Positions 18,879 through 28,487 are shown, counted from the stretch's first letter. The stretch is 64,000 nucleotides of DNA from Natronoflexus pectinivorans (GCF_004345615.1 NZ_SLWK01000002.1:310001-374000), one strand, 5' to 3'. Numbers and translations are program-made. Notes: generated by a model from the letters alone, not told the origin.

Positions 18879-21371
18879 CTATTTCTTTCTTTTCACACCT
18901 CTTGTGGCTTTTTCATTCCATGGGTCGTCGGGCCAAACATGCTTTGGATAGCGGCTTTTCAACTCTTTTTTTACTTCAAAGTAGGCGTTGTTCCAAAAAC
19001 TTTTCAAATCGGATGTAACCTGTACGGGCTTAAATCCGGGCGATAAAAGGTGAAGCAAAACTTTGGTGTTGCCGTTGTTTACTTTCGGTGTTTCTGCCAG
19101 GCCAAACATCTTCTGAAGCCTGACTGACAATACCGGTGGTGAACCATCTGAATTGTATTTCAGCTTTATTTCCGACCCGGATGGTACTTGTATGGTTCGT
19201 GGTGCGAGTCTCTCCAACTCTTTTTGTTTCTCCGGCTCCAGATGATAGTGCAGCGCATTTATTAAATCAATTTTAGCTAAATCATCGTTGCGCTTGATGT
19301 TGATTAGATATGGCTCTATCCAGTTTTCACAGTTTTTTAGCAACGCTGAAGTGGATACATCCGGCCAATTCTCTTGCGGATTCCATATTTTCAGACTTAA
19401 AACGCGATTTTGCCACTGTTGTACATCGGGGTTAAAGTCCAAAAGGCGTTCGCCTTCTTTTTTTAACGCCTCCACAATAGCTTTTAAAATCAGTTCAGAA
19501 TCGGGGTTCTCCAGAGGCACTGACTGAAGGGTTATGCTGCCTATTTTCAGGTCTTTTGAAGCAACGAGGCCACCTTTCCGAACGTCCCATGTCACGGTTT
19601 CGGTTGTTTTTACCATGGACGCCAAATCCTTTGGATTAACCGGCGCTGCCAGAAAAATCTTTCCGTCACCTTGTCGTGCATCCATGCTGGCAACCACCAG
19701 CCAGGGTTCGTGGGTCAAATCGTCGGTGTGTGAGGCAATGGCGTAAGTTCCGTTGGAGAGTTGAAACCGTGCGTTGTTTCCCGATCGCGCTGAGGCTATG
19801 CGTTCCGGGTAGGCGAATACCAACAAAAGCCCGGTATCGTATGGGTCGAATAGAGAGTTGGAAGCATCAATATTAAACATTTTTCGGTAGGAAGATGCTA
19901 CTTTATCAATTCGACTCCATATTCTGTTTCCGGATTTTTGGCTTCGGTATCTGCGAAGTGCTTCAATTCTAAGATTGATATCAATTCCCGAATCTCTGCC
20001 TAAAGGGTCTCGCTCTTCAAGAACGGCTGCCAAATCAGTTGCCAATGGCAACTGATTTTCTTCTTCAGCTTTTAATAACATGTGTGCAATACGCGGATGG
20101 CAAGGCAATGCAGCCATCTTTTTTCCATGGGATGTGATTTTTTCATCCTCCAAAGCTCCAAGTTGAGTCAGTGTGTCAATAGCCTGTTGCAAGTGTGAGC
20201 GGGGCGGAGGTGTTAGCCATGTTAATTCATTGATGTTGAGATTTCCCCACTGAGCCAAGTCCAAAACCAACGAACTCAGGTCCGACTCTTCAATCTCTGG
20301 AATTCTGTGAGCCTTCATTCGGTTTTGGTCAGCTTTGCTCCACATTCTGTAGCACTTTCCGGGGCCTAAACGGCCGGCTCGCCCGGCACGCTGGTCGGCT
20401 GTGTCTCTTGTTATTTCAACCGTTGTAAGTCTGGATAGTCCGTTTCCCGGGTTGAATTGCATGGTTCGGCCATAGCCACTGTCCACCACCACCGAGATGC
20501 CTTCAATGGTTAAGCTGGTTTCGGCAATGGAGGTGGCAATCACCACTTTGCGTTTTCCATGTTTGTTTGGCATGATGGCTGCCATTTGAGCGGCGAAAGG
20601 CATTTGGCCGTAGAGTGGATGAATGTTGATTTCCGGTAATGATTTTTTCAAAATCTCTTCACATTGCCTGATTTCTGCCTCTCCGGGCAGAAATACAAGA
20701 ACATCTCCTTTCTCTTTTTGTATGGCTTCACTAACTGTTATGGCTGTTTGTTGGGGCAAGAGAGTCAGGTCTCTTACACCGGTATAAATCGTTTCTACAG
20801 GGAACTGGCGTCCATGAGCTGAAACCAGGGGAGCATTGAGTGTTTTGGTGAGTATTTCGGTGTTTAGCGTGGCAGACATGACGACCAACCTGAGGTCGGG
20901 GCGGATAATTTGTTGAGCCTCGCGGCAAATGGCAAGTGCCACATCTGCAAATAGGCTTCTCTCGTGAAATTCGTCGAAGATAACGAGTCCTGCGTTTTCC
21001 AAACTGTTATCAGACTGAAGCATACGGGTAAGAATTCCTTCAGTCACCACTTCAATGCGGGTTTTTTCCGATGTTTTGTTTTCAAAGCGAATGCGGTAAC
21101 CAACCGTTTCACCTATGTTTTCACCTAGCAAATTTGCCATTCGTGCAGCAATGGAACGTGCAGCAAGCCGCCGTGGCTCAAGCATAATGATTTTTTTGCC
21201 ATCCAGCCATTTTTCTTTAAGCAACGTAAGAGGTAGCATGGTACTTTTACCTGCGCCGGGAGGTGCATGTAAAATAAGCGTGTTCTGTTTGTTTAATTCC
21301 TCTTTTACCTTTGGAATTATTTCATGAATAGGAAGTTTCTGCAGTTCCTGTTGAAAAAGTTGATTGCTCAC
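18879..21371 (-). CDS. hrpB: ATP-dependent helicase HrpB
   Basis: This 830-residue DExH-box protein has Walker A (APPGAGKST, near residue 40), the DEFH box (VIFDEFHERS), motif III SATLN, the RecA2 domain, motif VI (DQRAGRAGRLGPG) and the HrpB-specific C-terminal part ending in PKHVWPDDPWNEKATRGVKR. Length and tail agree with HrpB rather than HrpA. Its cellular role is poorly defined in general. It converges on the GH3 gene with a 4-base gap and no obvious terminator between. Confidence 0.96.
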   Translation of the reverse strand: MSNQLFQQELQKLPIHEIIPKVKEELNKQNTLILHAPPGAGKSTMLPLTLLKEKWLDGKKIIMLEPRRLAARSIAARMANLLGENIGETVGYRIRFENKTSEKTRIEVVTEGILTRMLQSDNSLENAGLVIFDEFHERSLFADVALAICREAQQIIRPDLRLVVMSATLNTEILTKTLNAPLVSAHGRQFPVETIYTGVRDLTLLPQQTAITVSEAIQKEKGDVLVFLPGEAEIRQCEEILKKSLPEINIHPLYGQMPFAAQMAAIMPNKHGKRKVVIATSIAETSLTIEGISVVVDSGYGRTMQFNPGNGLSRLTTVEITRDTADQRAGRAGRLGPGKCYRMWSKADQNRMKAHRIPEIEESDLSSLVLDLAQWGNLNINELTWLTPPPRSHLQQAIDTLTQLGALEDEKITSHGKKMAALPCHPRIAHMLLKAEEENQLPLATDLAAVLEERDPLGRDSGIDINLRIEALRRYRSQKSGNRIWSRIDKVASSYRKMFNIDASNSLFDPYDTGLLLVFAYPERIASARSGNNARFQLSNGTYAIASHTDDLTHEPWLVVASMDARQGDGKIFLAAPVNPKDLASMVKTTETVTWDVRKGGLVASKDLKIGSITLQSVPLENPDSELILKAIVEALKKEGERLLDFNPDVQQWQNRVLSLKIWNPQENWPDVSTSALLKNCENWIEPYLINIKRNDDLAKIDLINALHYHLEPEKQKELERLAPRTIQVPSGSEIKLKYNSDGSPPVLSVRLQKMFGLAETPKVNNGNTKVLLHLLSPGFKPVQVTSDLKSFWNNAYFEVKKELKSRYPKHVWPDDPWNEKATRGVKRKK

Positions 21372-21966
21372 GTTATTGGTGTATTCTGATTAAGTACATC
21401 ACTTAAAAATTAAATTTGGCTACTTGTGTGTATAAAACAACTAAAATCAGTTGATTCTACTATAGAAATCATACTAATAGCGAGATGGATAGTCAATTGT
21501 AGCTACCCAAGTTCCCTTTTGGGTTGGCAGAATGGTTTCAAGTCCTGGTAGTTTTGTCATGAAGAGCCTAGTAATTGTCGAGATTCGCCCATTTCGATAC
21601 TCCTGGAGAAGGGTTTAGGGGAGGGACTCTTTTTTACCTGCTCGAATTATTATCAAGTTTCGGAAGCCCACCTCTTTTCAACATTTCAATAGCCTTTTCT
21701 AATTTTTAGGAAAAAGAATTTTATCGTTGAAAAGGTCCAGTGACTTGTCCACCAACACTAGGGGTTTCTTTTTTGTATTAATGTCTTTTGATCCCATTAT
21801 AGATTTAACGGTCATATATATGAAATGTTTGGGATTGCGGGTGTTATTACTGTCTGTCGTTACAAAAGTTGATGAGGGGCAGTCCCGCATGTGCGAGATC
21901 AAGTGTCTACTTAACCCCCAATGCTTAATACATGATATTAGCGAACGTAGTCAATTAAATTTAATA
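21372..21966. other. Gene-poor region with possible coding debris
   Basis: This 595-base gap between hrpB and the antitoxin gene has no complete gene that I recognise. Two minus-strand open segments look faintly protein-like: 21474-21617 (ending in TWVATIDYPSRY then stop) and 21699-21902 (ending in LVLVDKSLDLFND). Neither has a family assignment. They may be remnants of lost genes or chance. Confidence 0.35.
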
Positions 21967-22527
21967 TCATGACATTTGTAAGTCGAAGTCTTTTTTTGTC
22001 AGCTTTATTTTGTTGTTAGACAGTGACTCCAATGTCTTTTTAATATGGGTCGCTCTTTCTTGTTGTATAAATGTAGGAATTAAATCTTCGAGTTTAATTT
22101 TAAATAATCGGTTGATTATAACTAAATCTTCTTTAGAAAAAGGTCTTAGTCCATTAATCAACTCCGACATATATCCTTTTCTATGTCCAAGAATTTTCGC
22201 CAAGTCATTTTGTTTTAATCCAGTAGCTTGTAGTTTTGTTTTAATTAGTTCTTTTCTTTTTTGATAAAACAGATTTTCTGCTTGAACAATTGCTTCGGCT
22301 AAGTCACTCTCCTTTATTTGATTATCTGTGATTTTATCTTCGTCTGCCCAATTGTTTTGTTCATAATCTTTAATCAATCCACGTAAATGTCTGCGAATAG
22401 GTTCATATGATTTATCTTCTTTTACTAAAACTCGAAGATTTAAATACAAAGATGATGCTTTTTCATATTCAAGTTCACTTGTCAGCGAGTTAATCTTTTC
22501 TATGTTTTGTATTGAAAATTTATCCAT
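21967..22527 (-). CDS. higA: HigA-type antitoxin with XRE helix-turn-helix
   Basis: This 186-residue protein has an acidic N-terminal half of unclear fold and a C-terminal XRE/Cro HTH around residues 97-155 (LKQNDLAKILGHRKGYMSELINGLRPFS). That domain order is typical of HigA-like antitoxins paired with HigB of Bacteroidota. It follows the toxin gene with a single-base gap, so the order is toxin first, as in higBA. It is expected to neutralise the toxin and repress the pair. Functional activity is not shown by sequence. Confidence 0.8.
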   Translation of the reverse strand: MDKFSIQNIEKINSLTSELEYEKASSLYLNLRVLVKEDKSYEPIRRHLRGLIKDYEQNNWADEDKITDNQIKESDLAEAIVQAENLFYQKRKELIKTKLQATGLKQNDLAKILGHRKGYMSELINGLRPFSKEDLVIINRLFKIKLEDLIPTFIQQERATHIKKTLESLSNNKIKLTKKDFDLQMS

Positions 22528-22528
22528 T

Positions 22529-22885
22529 TTATATTAGTTTTTGAACACGTAACCATTTCTCAATTGTTGTCTTATTGCCCTTGAAAGTTTTATCATACTC
22601 ACTATGTGAGCCTGCCCAGATAACTGTTGCCTCGTTTTCCTCAAATACTATCAAAATCATGGTACGGTGAATGTTTATGTCAAAAAAATAAAATCCATCG
22701 CTATGTACACAATCGGCATCTAATCGAGTTTCCTTAATATCAGTCTGTTTTGTCCAGTTGGCATTTTCAATATCTGAGATTAATTTATCAATCGCTTTGT
22801 TCAATTTAGTATTGCCTCGATTCTTGGATTTGAGTTTAAATAGTATGTGTTTTCTTAATAATTCCAAATTTGTAGTTTTAATCAA
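22529..22885 (-). CDS. higB: HigB-type mRNA interferase toxin
   Basis: This 118-residue protein carries the HigB-like signature of the RelE superfamily: NANWTKQTDIKETRLDADCV, the strand YFFDINIHRTMILIVFEEN and the C-terminal WAGSHSEYDKTF. Related toxins cleave mRNA on the ribosome. The only available start giving this N terminus is TTG at 22885, which is rare and might limit toxin production. The next ATG lies well inside the domain. A minus-strand -7 like TAGCTTTG sits 3 bases upstream of the start, so the mRNA could be nearly leaderless. Base composition is AT-rich like the antitoxin, in keeping with a mobile module. Confidence 0.8.
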   Translation of the reverse strand: MIKTTNLELLRKHILFKLKSKNRGNTKLNKAIDKLISDIENANWTKQTDIKETRLDADCVHSDGFYFFDINIHRTMILIVFEENEATVIWAGSHSEYDKTFKGNKTTIEKWLRVQKLI

Positions 22886-23377
22886 TACAAAGCTAAGAAA
22901 TAAGTTTCATATATTATGGAACATCGGTTCATTTCTTTGTAATGGATCTTGTCTGTTTTTTAGCTAACTCATACTTATCAATCATCATTTCTAACCATGT
23001 TTTTACAAAAATCGCAATTTAATCACTAAACTTCTATATTTCCATGAGTCTTCTAGTTTATTGATTTAGTGTTAGTATTTTATAATTTGCTGTTTTTGTA
23101 AATGTGTAAAACGCACAACAGAATGAGCAAATATTTATAAAAAAGCTCAATAAAAAGCGCATTTGTCTGTTTTTTTGCTTGCGAAATTATGTTTTAGAAA
23201 GTCAAGTAAGTAGAAGTAATACAGACCCTCTATTTGGATTATTAAGTTAAATCTAAATTGCCTCCCTCCCTCACACTTAAAAAGCCAAACGCACCAGTTT
23301 ACCAGTTCATTTTATACTTGACTTTACACTAGCATCAAATTTTACTATCTGATTCCAATAAAACCATTCCTCAATTC
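22886..23377. other. AT-rich intergenic region upstream of higB
   Basis: This 492-base region holds a minus-strand -7 candidate at 22888-22895 (TAGCTTTG read on the minus strand). Otherwise I see no gene, RNA or clear terminator in it. Confidence 0.4.
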
Positions 23378-24160
23378 TTATTGATTAATCCACTCCTTAA
23401 AACTTCTTGCTCTTTCCCTGCTTACCACAATTTTTTCAGGGGTTTCGGGTCTGGTTTTAACTATGAGCTTGCCATTGAACCAATTTTCAATTTTATGAAT
23501 TATTTCAATGTTGATGATGTATTGCCTGTTGGCACGATAAAAATAGGAAGGATTTAGTTCGTCTTCAAGTTTTTCCAGCGGAAGGTCAATGATGTGGTGA
23601 GTTCCATCAAAAGTTACGGCTGTGGTAACTTTTTGAGAGCTGTGAAACCACGCCACATCTGCAATTTTTAGTTTGGTATATCCATCTATGGCAGGAACAA
23701 GAATTCTCGATCTGAAAGTTTTTTTTCCTTCTGTGAGTGCATAAGCAAGGTCTTTGATATCGGTAATGTTGGTGGTATGTATTTGAGAAGCTTTCAGCTT
23801 CTCAAACTTTTCTATGGCACTTTTTAAATTTTCCGGTCGCACCGGTTTTAATAAATAATCTATGCTGTTTACCTTAAACGCCTGAATGGCATATTCATCA
23901 TAAGCCGTTGTGAATATAATCATTGAATTCACCTCCGTTTGGTCAAAAATCTCGAAGCTGATGCCATCCGATAACTGAATATCCAAAAACATCAAATCCG
24001 GATGTGGATGGCTTTGCAGCCATTCCACGGTTTCTTCCACTGCGGTTGTGGCGATGACAATCTCCCAATCGGGTCTGATTTTTTCTATCATCCCTTTTAA
24101 AAGCCTTTGTGTAGGAATTTCGTCTTCTGCTATTAATACGGTTGTTTTTATTGTTTGCAT
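23378..24160 (-). CDS. LytTR-family response regulator
   Basis: This 260-residue protein has a receiver domain at residues 5-120 with phospho-acceptor D60 (LMFLDIQLSD), the T/S switch in IIFTTAYDEY and the Lys in LLKPVRP. A LytTR DNA-binding domain lies at about 155-258 (FYRANRQYIINIEIIHKIENW). It follows the kinase gene after 9 bases on the same strand, so the two form a LytS/LytT-like pair. LytTR regulators bind direct repeats in promoters. The targets are unknown; the nearby curli-like operon is a candidate only by location. Confidence 0.93.
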   Translation of the reverse strand: MQTIKTTVLIAEDEIPTQRLLKGMIEKIRPDWEIVIATTAVEETVEWLQSHPHPDLMFLDIQLSDGISFEIFDQTEVNSMIIFTTAYDEYAIQAFKVNSIDYLLKPVRPENLKSAIEKFEKLKASQIHTTNITDIKDLAYALTEGKKTFRSRILVPAIDGYTKLKIADVAWFHSSQKVTTAVTFDGTHHIIDLPLEKLEDELNPSYFYRANRQYIINIEIIHKIENWFNGKLIVKTRPETPEKIVVSRERARSFKEWINQ

Positions 24161-24169
24161 GATGCTTTG

Positions 24170-25234
24170 TTATTTCTCGTTTCCCAATAACGGTAAAGTC
24201 ACAATGAACTGTTTCTCGTTATGAATGATATCCACCTCCTTGTCTGATAGGAATTTATATCTTTTTATGATGTTCTCAAGACCTGTTCCAGTGGAGTAAG
24301 TTGTGGTTTTAGGGTTTATGTTGTTGGTTACGCTTAATGTCTGGTTATTGTTGCTGGTTATTTCAATAACTAACGGGTCTTTTTCGCTCGCACGATTGTG
24401 TTTTATAGCGTTTTCAATCAGTATTTGAAGGGTCATGGGCGGCACGTACAAGGTGAGATGACCGGATTCGATATTGGTTTGCATCTGTAATGCATTTCCC
24501 ATCCTGATATTATGAAGATACCTGAAATCATCGAGAAAATCCAGTTCTTCTTTGAGTGTGGTGGTGAGATTGTTCCGTTGCTGAAGTACGTAACGATAAA
24601 CATCGGACATTTTTTGTGCAAACTCAACAGCACCCGGTGGATTGTATTGAATTTCAGAAATTAAAACACTAAAACTATTGAACAGAAAATGCGGATTCAG
24701 CTGGTTTTGCAGAGCCATATAGTCCGATTTCAGCTTGGCCTGTTTCAGTTCCTCATTTTCAATGAGCGACTGTCGCCAATTGTAGGCAAAGCTACGCATA
24801 ATCAATACGCTGTTGAAACCAAGAATAAAGATTGTTCCAAAAATAAAGGTGATGATGGCATCTTTGGACAGAGAGCGGGGTGCCAGCAGTGAAAAAATAA
24901 CGGTTACAGCAATCAGCCACAGCACACTGATGAATACCTGAATTCTGATTCGTTTGGTGATTTGTGAGAACCAAGGCACTCTTTGGTTTAGTATTCTGTT
25001 GATGATGATGTTGCCTTCGCTCAGCATGTTGATGCCTACCACCGCTAAGATAATAGAGAGTGGCTTGCTGTAGATGTCATCCACATCCAGAACCGCACCT
25101 AAAAAAAGCATTGAAACAATACCCAAAGCTGAAACATAAGCCATTCTCCTGATGGTTGCCATCAATCCGGGATTCATGATTTGATCCTGAAGTTTTTTGA
25201 AATCGTGGGTATTGAATTTTTCTGCTGTATTCAT
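24170..25234 (-). CDS. LytS/YehU-type sensor histidine kinase
   Basis: This 354-residue membrane kinase has about four transmembrane helices in residues 35-150. The His_kinase (5TM/LytS-type) motif follows, with QNQLNPHFLFNSFSVL and phospho-acceptor H182. A C-terminal HATPase domain has LQILIENAIKHN and GTGLENIIKRY. It has no periplasmic sensor domain, so the signal is probably sensed in or at the membrane. It is encoded directly before its LytTR partner. Confidence 0.92.
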   Translation of the reverse strand: MNTAEKFNTHDFKKLQDQIMNPGLMATIRRMAYVSALGIVSMLFLGAVLDVDDIYSKPLSIILAVVGINMLSEGNIIINRILNQRVPWFSQITKRIRIQVFISVLWLIAVTVIFSLLAPRSLSKDAIITFIFGTIFILGFNSVLIMRSFAYNWRQSLIENEELKQAKLKSDYMALQNQLNPHFLFNSFSVLISEIQYNPPGAVEFAQKMSDVYRYVLQQRNNLTTTLKEELDFLDDFRYLHNIRMGNALQMQTNIESGHLTLYVPPMTLQILIENAIKHNRASEKDPLVIEITSNNNQTLSVTNNINPKTTTYSTGTGLENIIKRYKFLSDKEVDIIHNEKQFIVTLPLLGNEK

Positions 25235-25262
25235 TGATTGTGGTTATTCAGATATTTTATTG

Positions 25263-25270
25263 CAAATGTA
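25263..25270 (-). promoter_or_regulatory. -7 element of the kinase-regulator operon
   Basis: Read on the minus strand the site is TACATTTG, matching TAnnTTTG, 29 bases before the kinase start. An ideal TTG is not found at the -33 position. Confidence 0.55.
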
Positions 25271-25359
25271 GTTCTTTCGTAAAGAAAACCATTGCTGAGA
25301 ATAACCGTAACGGATTAATCACAGATTAAACCGTTTGTAAATGAGAGCGGATTAAAGAG

Positions 25360-26847
25360 TTAATCAAACCAATATGGATAATCTGCATCTCCAATGAACT
25401 TTTTTCTTCGCGAACCATCGGGATTCATCATTTTAATGGAACCTATTGCTGTAGTGGAGTTGGATCTGTTTGTGAAAACAATATGGCCTCCATTGGGTGA
25501 ATACATTGCATTTAAGTCATTGGTTCCACTGGATTTTCCCTGTGAAAGATTGGTCAGTTGCCCCGAATTTGTGTTCATTCGATATATTTTGGCATCCAGC
25601 ATTCTTCCCACAGGAGAGTCTGTTCCGCTCATGTCCATAGAGAACAATATGTGGACATTGTCAGGATGAACTGCCAAGCCTTGTATGGCATAATCACTGT
25701 TTTTATAAACTTGTTGCATGTTACTGCCATTGGCGTTGAAGGAGTATATTTGTCTGTTTTTAATGGTGTTACCAATGATCATGACAAACAATCCTGAACC
25801 ATCAGGTTTATATATGACTTCCCTGAAATGAGAACCTTCAGGAGCGACTGCCAGAACTTGCATGCCGGTACCGTCCGGGTTGATTCTGTACAATTTATCG
25901 AAACTTGTAAACACCAGATGGGAACCGTTTGGAGCCCAGTCATATTCAATTTTTTGGTGAAAGTAGCTTCCGATTGGGACTGTCGTTAACCTTTTTACAT
26001 CTGAACCATCCAGGTTCATGGTATAGAGTTGTGGAGCGATGTTTTGAGTAGATTCAAATGCAATTCTTGTTCGCTGATTGTTTATTTTGGCATTCCAGAT
26101 ATGGTGTTTGCTGTTTGTAATTTGAATTATATTGGCTCCTAGTGTGTCTGTTACAAACAGCTGAGATAATTCATTCTCAACTCTTGAAAACAAGATCTGA
26201 TTTTTAGGGAATGATTGAGTTTTGAACTGACGAATTTCTGAAAACACTCGTCCTGCTTCGTTATAGGCCTGAACTTGCCAGTAGTACCAGGTCTCAAACT
26301 TGAGGTTGTTGATGTGATAGAACGTGTCTTCCAAATTTGTATAAATCATTGGATTGCCGAAATGGCCTGATTCATAAACAAGAAGGTCGTAGAATGTAGA
26401 GTCTGTATTCTCTGCTTGCCATGAAATGGTTATTTTTGTGCTGTTTTGGTTACTGTTATTCAGTGGCCAGTGTTTTGACGTGAAAGCAGGTGCATGCTCT
26501 GCCGTGAGATTCTTTTCTATCATAATCTCTACATCCGTTGTTTGGTTATGAAGCACACTAATGGTTACGCTTTGGGATTTAAACCCGCTTTTCCCGGCAA
26601 TGACATTGTATTCCCCTTCATGGATGTTTTCAATATAAAACATCCCTGTTTCATCTGTTCTGACACTTTCACTGTATGGATGGGTTGTGACTCTGACATC
26701 AGGAATGGGATCAAAATTGACGTTGTCAATGACATATCCTTTCAGTTTTCCGGTTAGAGGTGTCTCCAATCTTTCTTCACATCCTGAAAATATAATCATT
26801 GTCAGGAAAATTATTACGTACCAGTTATGAGTGGATTCTATTTTCAT
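25360..26847 (-). CDS. Lipoprotein with carboxypeptidase-regulatory, FN3 and beta-propeller domains
   Basis: This 495-residue protein has a lipoprotein signal (IIFLTMIIFSGC, lipobox Cys about residue 23). A carboxypeptidase-regulatory-like domain follows at about 32-112 (LKGYVIDNVNFDPIPDVRV, GEYNVIAGKSGF), then a fibronectin type III-like domain at about 115-210 (WYYWQVQAYNEAG). The rest is a TolB/DUF5050-like propeller with repeats such as RIAFESTQ..QLYTMNLDGSDVKRL, LYRINPDGTGMQVL and IVFTNRSN..SIKMMNPDG. It is likely anchored in the outer membrane and binds protein or glycan. It lies 179 bases after csgG on the same strand and may be the last gene of the curli-like locus or separate. Confidence 0.85.
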   Translation of the reverse strand: MKIESTHNWYVIIFLTMIIFSGCEERLETPLTGKLKGYVIDNVNFDPIPDVRVTTHPYSESVRTDETGMFYIENIHEGEYNVIAGKSGFKSQSVTISVLHNQTTDVEIMIEKNLTAEHAPAFTSKHWPLNNSNQNSTKITISWQAENTDSTFYDLLVYESGHFGNPMIYTNLEDTFYHINNLKFETWYYWQVQAYNEAGRVFSEIRQFKTQSFPKNQILFSRVENELSQLFVTDTLGANIIQITNSKHHIWNAKINNQRTRIAFESTQNIAPQLYTMNLDGSDVKRLTTVPIGSYFHQKIEYDWAPNGSHLVFTSFDKLYRINPDGTGMQVLAVAPEGSHFREVIYKPDGSGLFVMIIGNTIKNRQIYSFNANGSNMQQVYKNSDYAIQGLAVHPDNVHILFSMDMSGTDSPVGRMLDAKIYRMNTNSGQLTNLSQGKSSGTNDLNAMYSPNGGHIVFTNRSNSTTAIGSIKMMNPDGSRRKKFIGDADYPYWFD

Positions 26848-27026
26848 TGTTTCTTTTTTTAGTTGCCAGATTGAATTCGTCGGGTATAATTTCTAATTAA
26901 TCTTGTTGGCTAAACCAGTAATGCGAAATGTCAGATTTCTGATCGAACATTGGATAGACTCAGTTGATTCTGGGATTCTCATGGCTCGAATTATGGCCTT
27001 TATTTATCGTCCGTTTGAATTGTTAA

Positions 27027-28439
27027 TTATTCGTTTTTAAAAAGATTGAATCTGTATGCTATCCCAAGGCTAAACCCCCATATTCGATCGTTGTATTTTC
27101 CATGAACCATTCCATCAAATTCATCATTTAAAAAATAGTGACAATCTGCCGAGACTCTAATGAACAGTGGTAGTTCCTGCAACTTCCATTGATACCCTGC
27201 GCCAAAATGAATAAACTGAAATATGTTGTTGTTAAAGGAAGGGTCATCGTAAAACCATTTTTCTCCATGTTGGTAGTTGATTCCATATCCGGCTTTCAGA
27301 AATGGCGAGTTTCTATAATGAGGGAAAATGGGGAGGTTCAACGTTAAACTCGACCAGCTTACATTTGAATTGAAATTTCTTTTTGCAGCTACCTTGCCGC
27401 TCCCTATATTTAATGAGAGATTAATGGGTTTGTTTTCAAAGAAACCCAGGCTCACTTCCGATCCCGGCTTAACAACTCCGGAGGCTACGTCGCTGTCAAG
27501 AATCAATCCTCCCATATTTAAACCAACGCAAAACATCTTGTCGTTTTGCATGGAGATATTTCCAAGATGGTCGGTAGCGTAGCTCATCTCCTTTTCTTGT
27601 CTGTAACTCTCAAAAACAGGCATGTTTATATGATCCGGATCCAGAAGCTCCCACAGGTTGTCTTCTATGCCTTCAACAATTAATGCCAGCACGGCTTTGT
27701 CTATGGCCTCCTGAACCGCAACAAATGAAGGCTCGTTATATGTATAGCCGGTTTCAGCCTCCAGAAGTTTTTTTAGCGAAACAAACCTGAAAACGCCCAT
27801 GTCCATTTTTTGTGAAAGGATTGTTTTGGAGGCATGTACTGTTTTAAGGATTCTGCCGGTGCTGGTTGACACCGCTCTTAAATAGACTGTAACCTGATCT
27901 TCCCGATATTGGCCGGAAGCACCGGTTCCGAAGTATCTGGCTCCAACTCCTCCTGTACGAATGTTGGTCTCATAAGCAATGATTCCACCTTCAATAATGA
28001 CTCCTGCGTAGAGTAATGGCGGAAGGTTTCCGCTCCCCTGAAACTGCTCTTGAGTCTGACGAATGATGCGACGTTCATTCAACAGATTCGATAAACCTTC
28101 GCGTTCTATTGTAATGAACCAGTTGGACTCTTCCAGAGATTGTATGAGTACAGAAGTGGCTCCCTGAGTGACAACCGTTGACCAGCTTGAGGAGTGTTCT
28201 GTTAATTTGTACTGTCCCGTTTGATCTCTGAAGCTATAAACTGCTGCATAAATTCGTTCACGGGGAGGAGGCAGTTCACTGATCTCTTTGTGATGTACCC
28301 TGGAGAATTCTCCAAACCTCGCCGGCATTGTTTTAAGTGGGTGTTTAAAAGTACCGGCACAGCCCGTTAGAATATAAATGGTGATTAGGGAAAGCGTGGC
28401 AAATAGTGCACTCCTTTCGTATTTGTGGTGTAGGAACAT
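27027..28439 (-). CDS. csgG: CsgG-type curli secretion pore with extra C-terminal beta-barrel-like domain
   Basis: This 470-residue lipoprotein (YILTGC lipobox near residue 27) carries the CsgG domain in residues about 28-275. The domain has RIYAAVYSFRDQTGQYK, WFITIEREGLSNLLNERRIIRQ, GVIIEGGIIAYETNIRTGGVGARY, QVTVYLRAVSTSTGRILKTV and the closing helix IVEGIEDNLWELL. E. coli CsgG is 277 residues and ends near this helix. Here another 190 residues follow with alternating short strands and an aromatic end (WGFSLGIAYRFNLF), like a small outer-membrane beta-barrel. CsgG forms the nonameric curlin pore; the role of the extension is unknown. It is the last of the csg genes in the operon, 48 bases after csgF. 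Confidence 0.92.
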   Translation of the reverse strand: MFLHHKYERSALFATLSLITIYILTGCAGTFKHPLKTMPARFGEFSRVHHKEISELPPPRERIYAAVYSFRDQTGQYKLTEHSSSWSTVVTQGATSVLIQSLEESNWFITIEREGLSNLLNERRIIRQTQEQFQGSGNLPPLLYAGVIIEGGIIAYETNIRTGGVGARYFGTGASGQYREDQVTVYLRAVSTSTGRILKTVHASKTILSQKMDMGVFRFVSLKKLLEAETGYTYNEPSFVAVQEAIDKAVLALIVEGIEDNLWELLDPDHINMPVFESYRQEKEMSYATDHLGNISMQNDKMFCVGLNMGGLILDSDVASGVVKPGSEVSLGFFENKPINLSLNIGSGKVAAKRNFNSNVSWSSLTLNLPIFPHYRNSPFLKAGYGINYQHGEKWFYDDPSFNNNIFQFIHFGAGYQWKLQELPLFIRVSADCHYFLNDEFDGMVHGKYNDRIWGFSLGIAYRFNLFKNE

Positions 28440-28487
28440 AAGTCAATTCGTATAGTTTTGGGTTGTGTACTCCGGTTGCCGCTTTGT

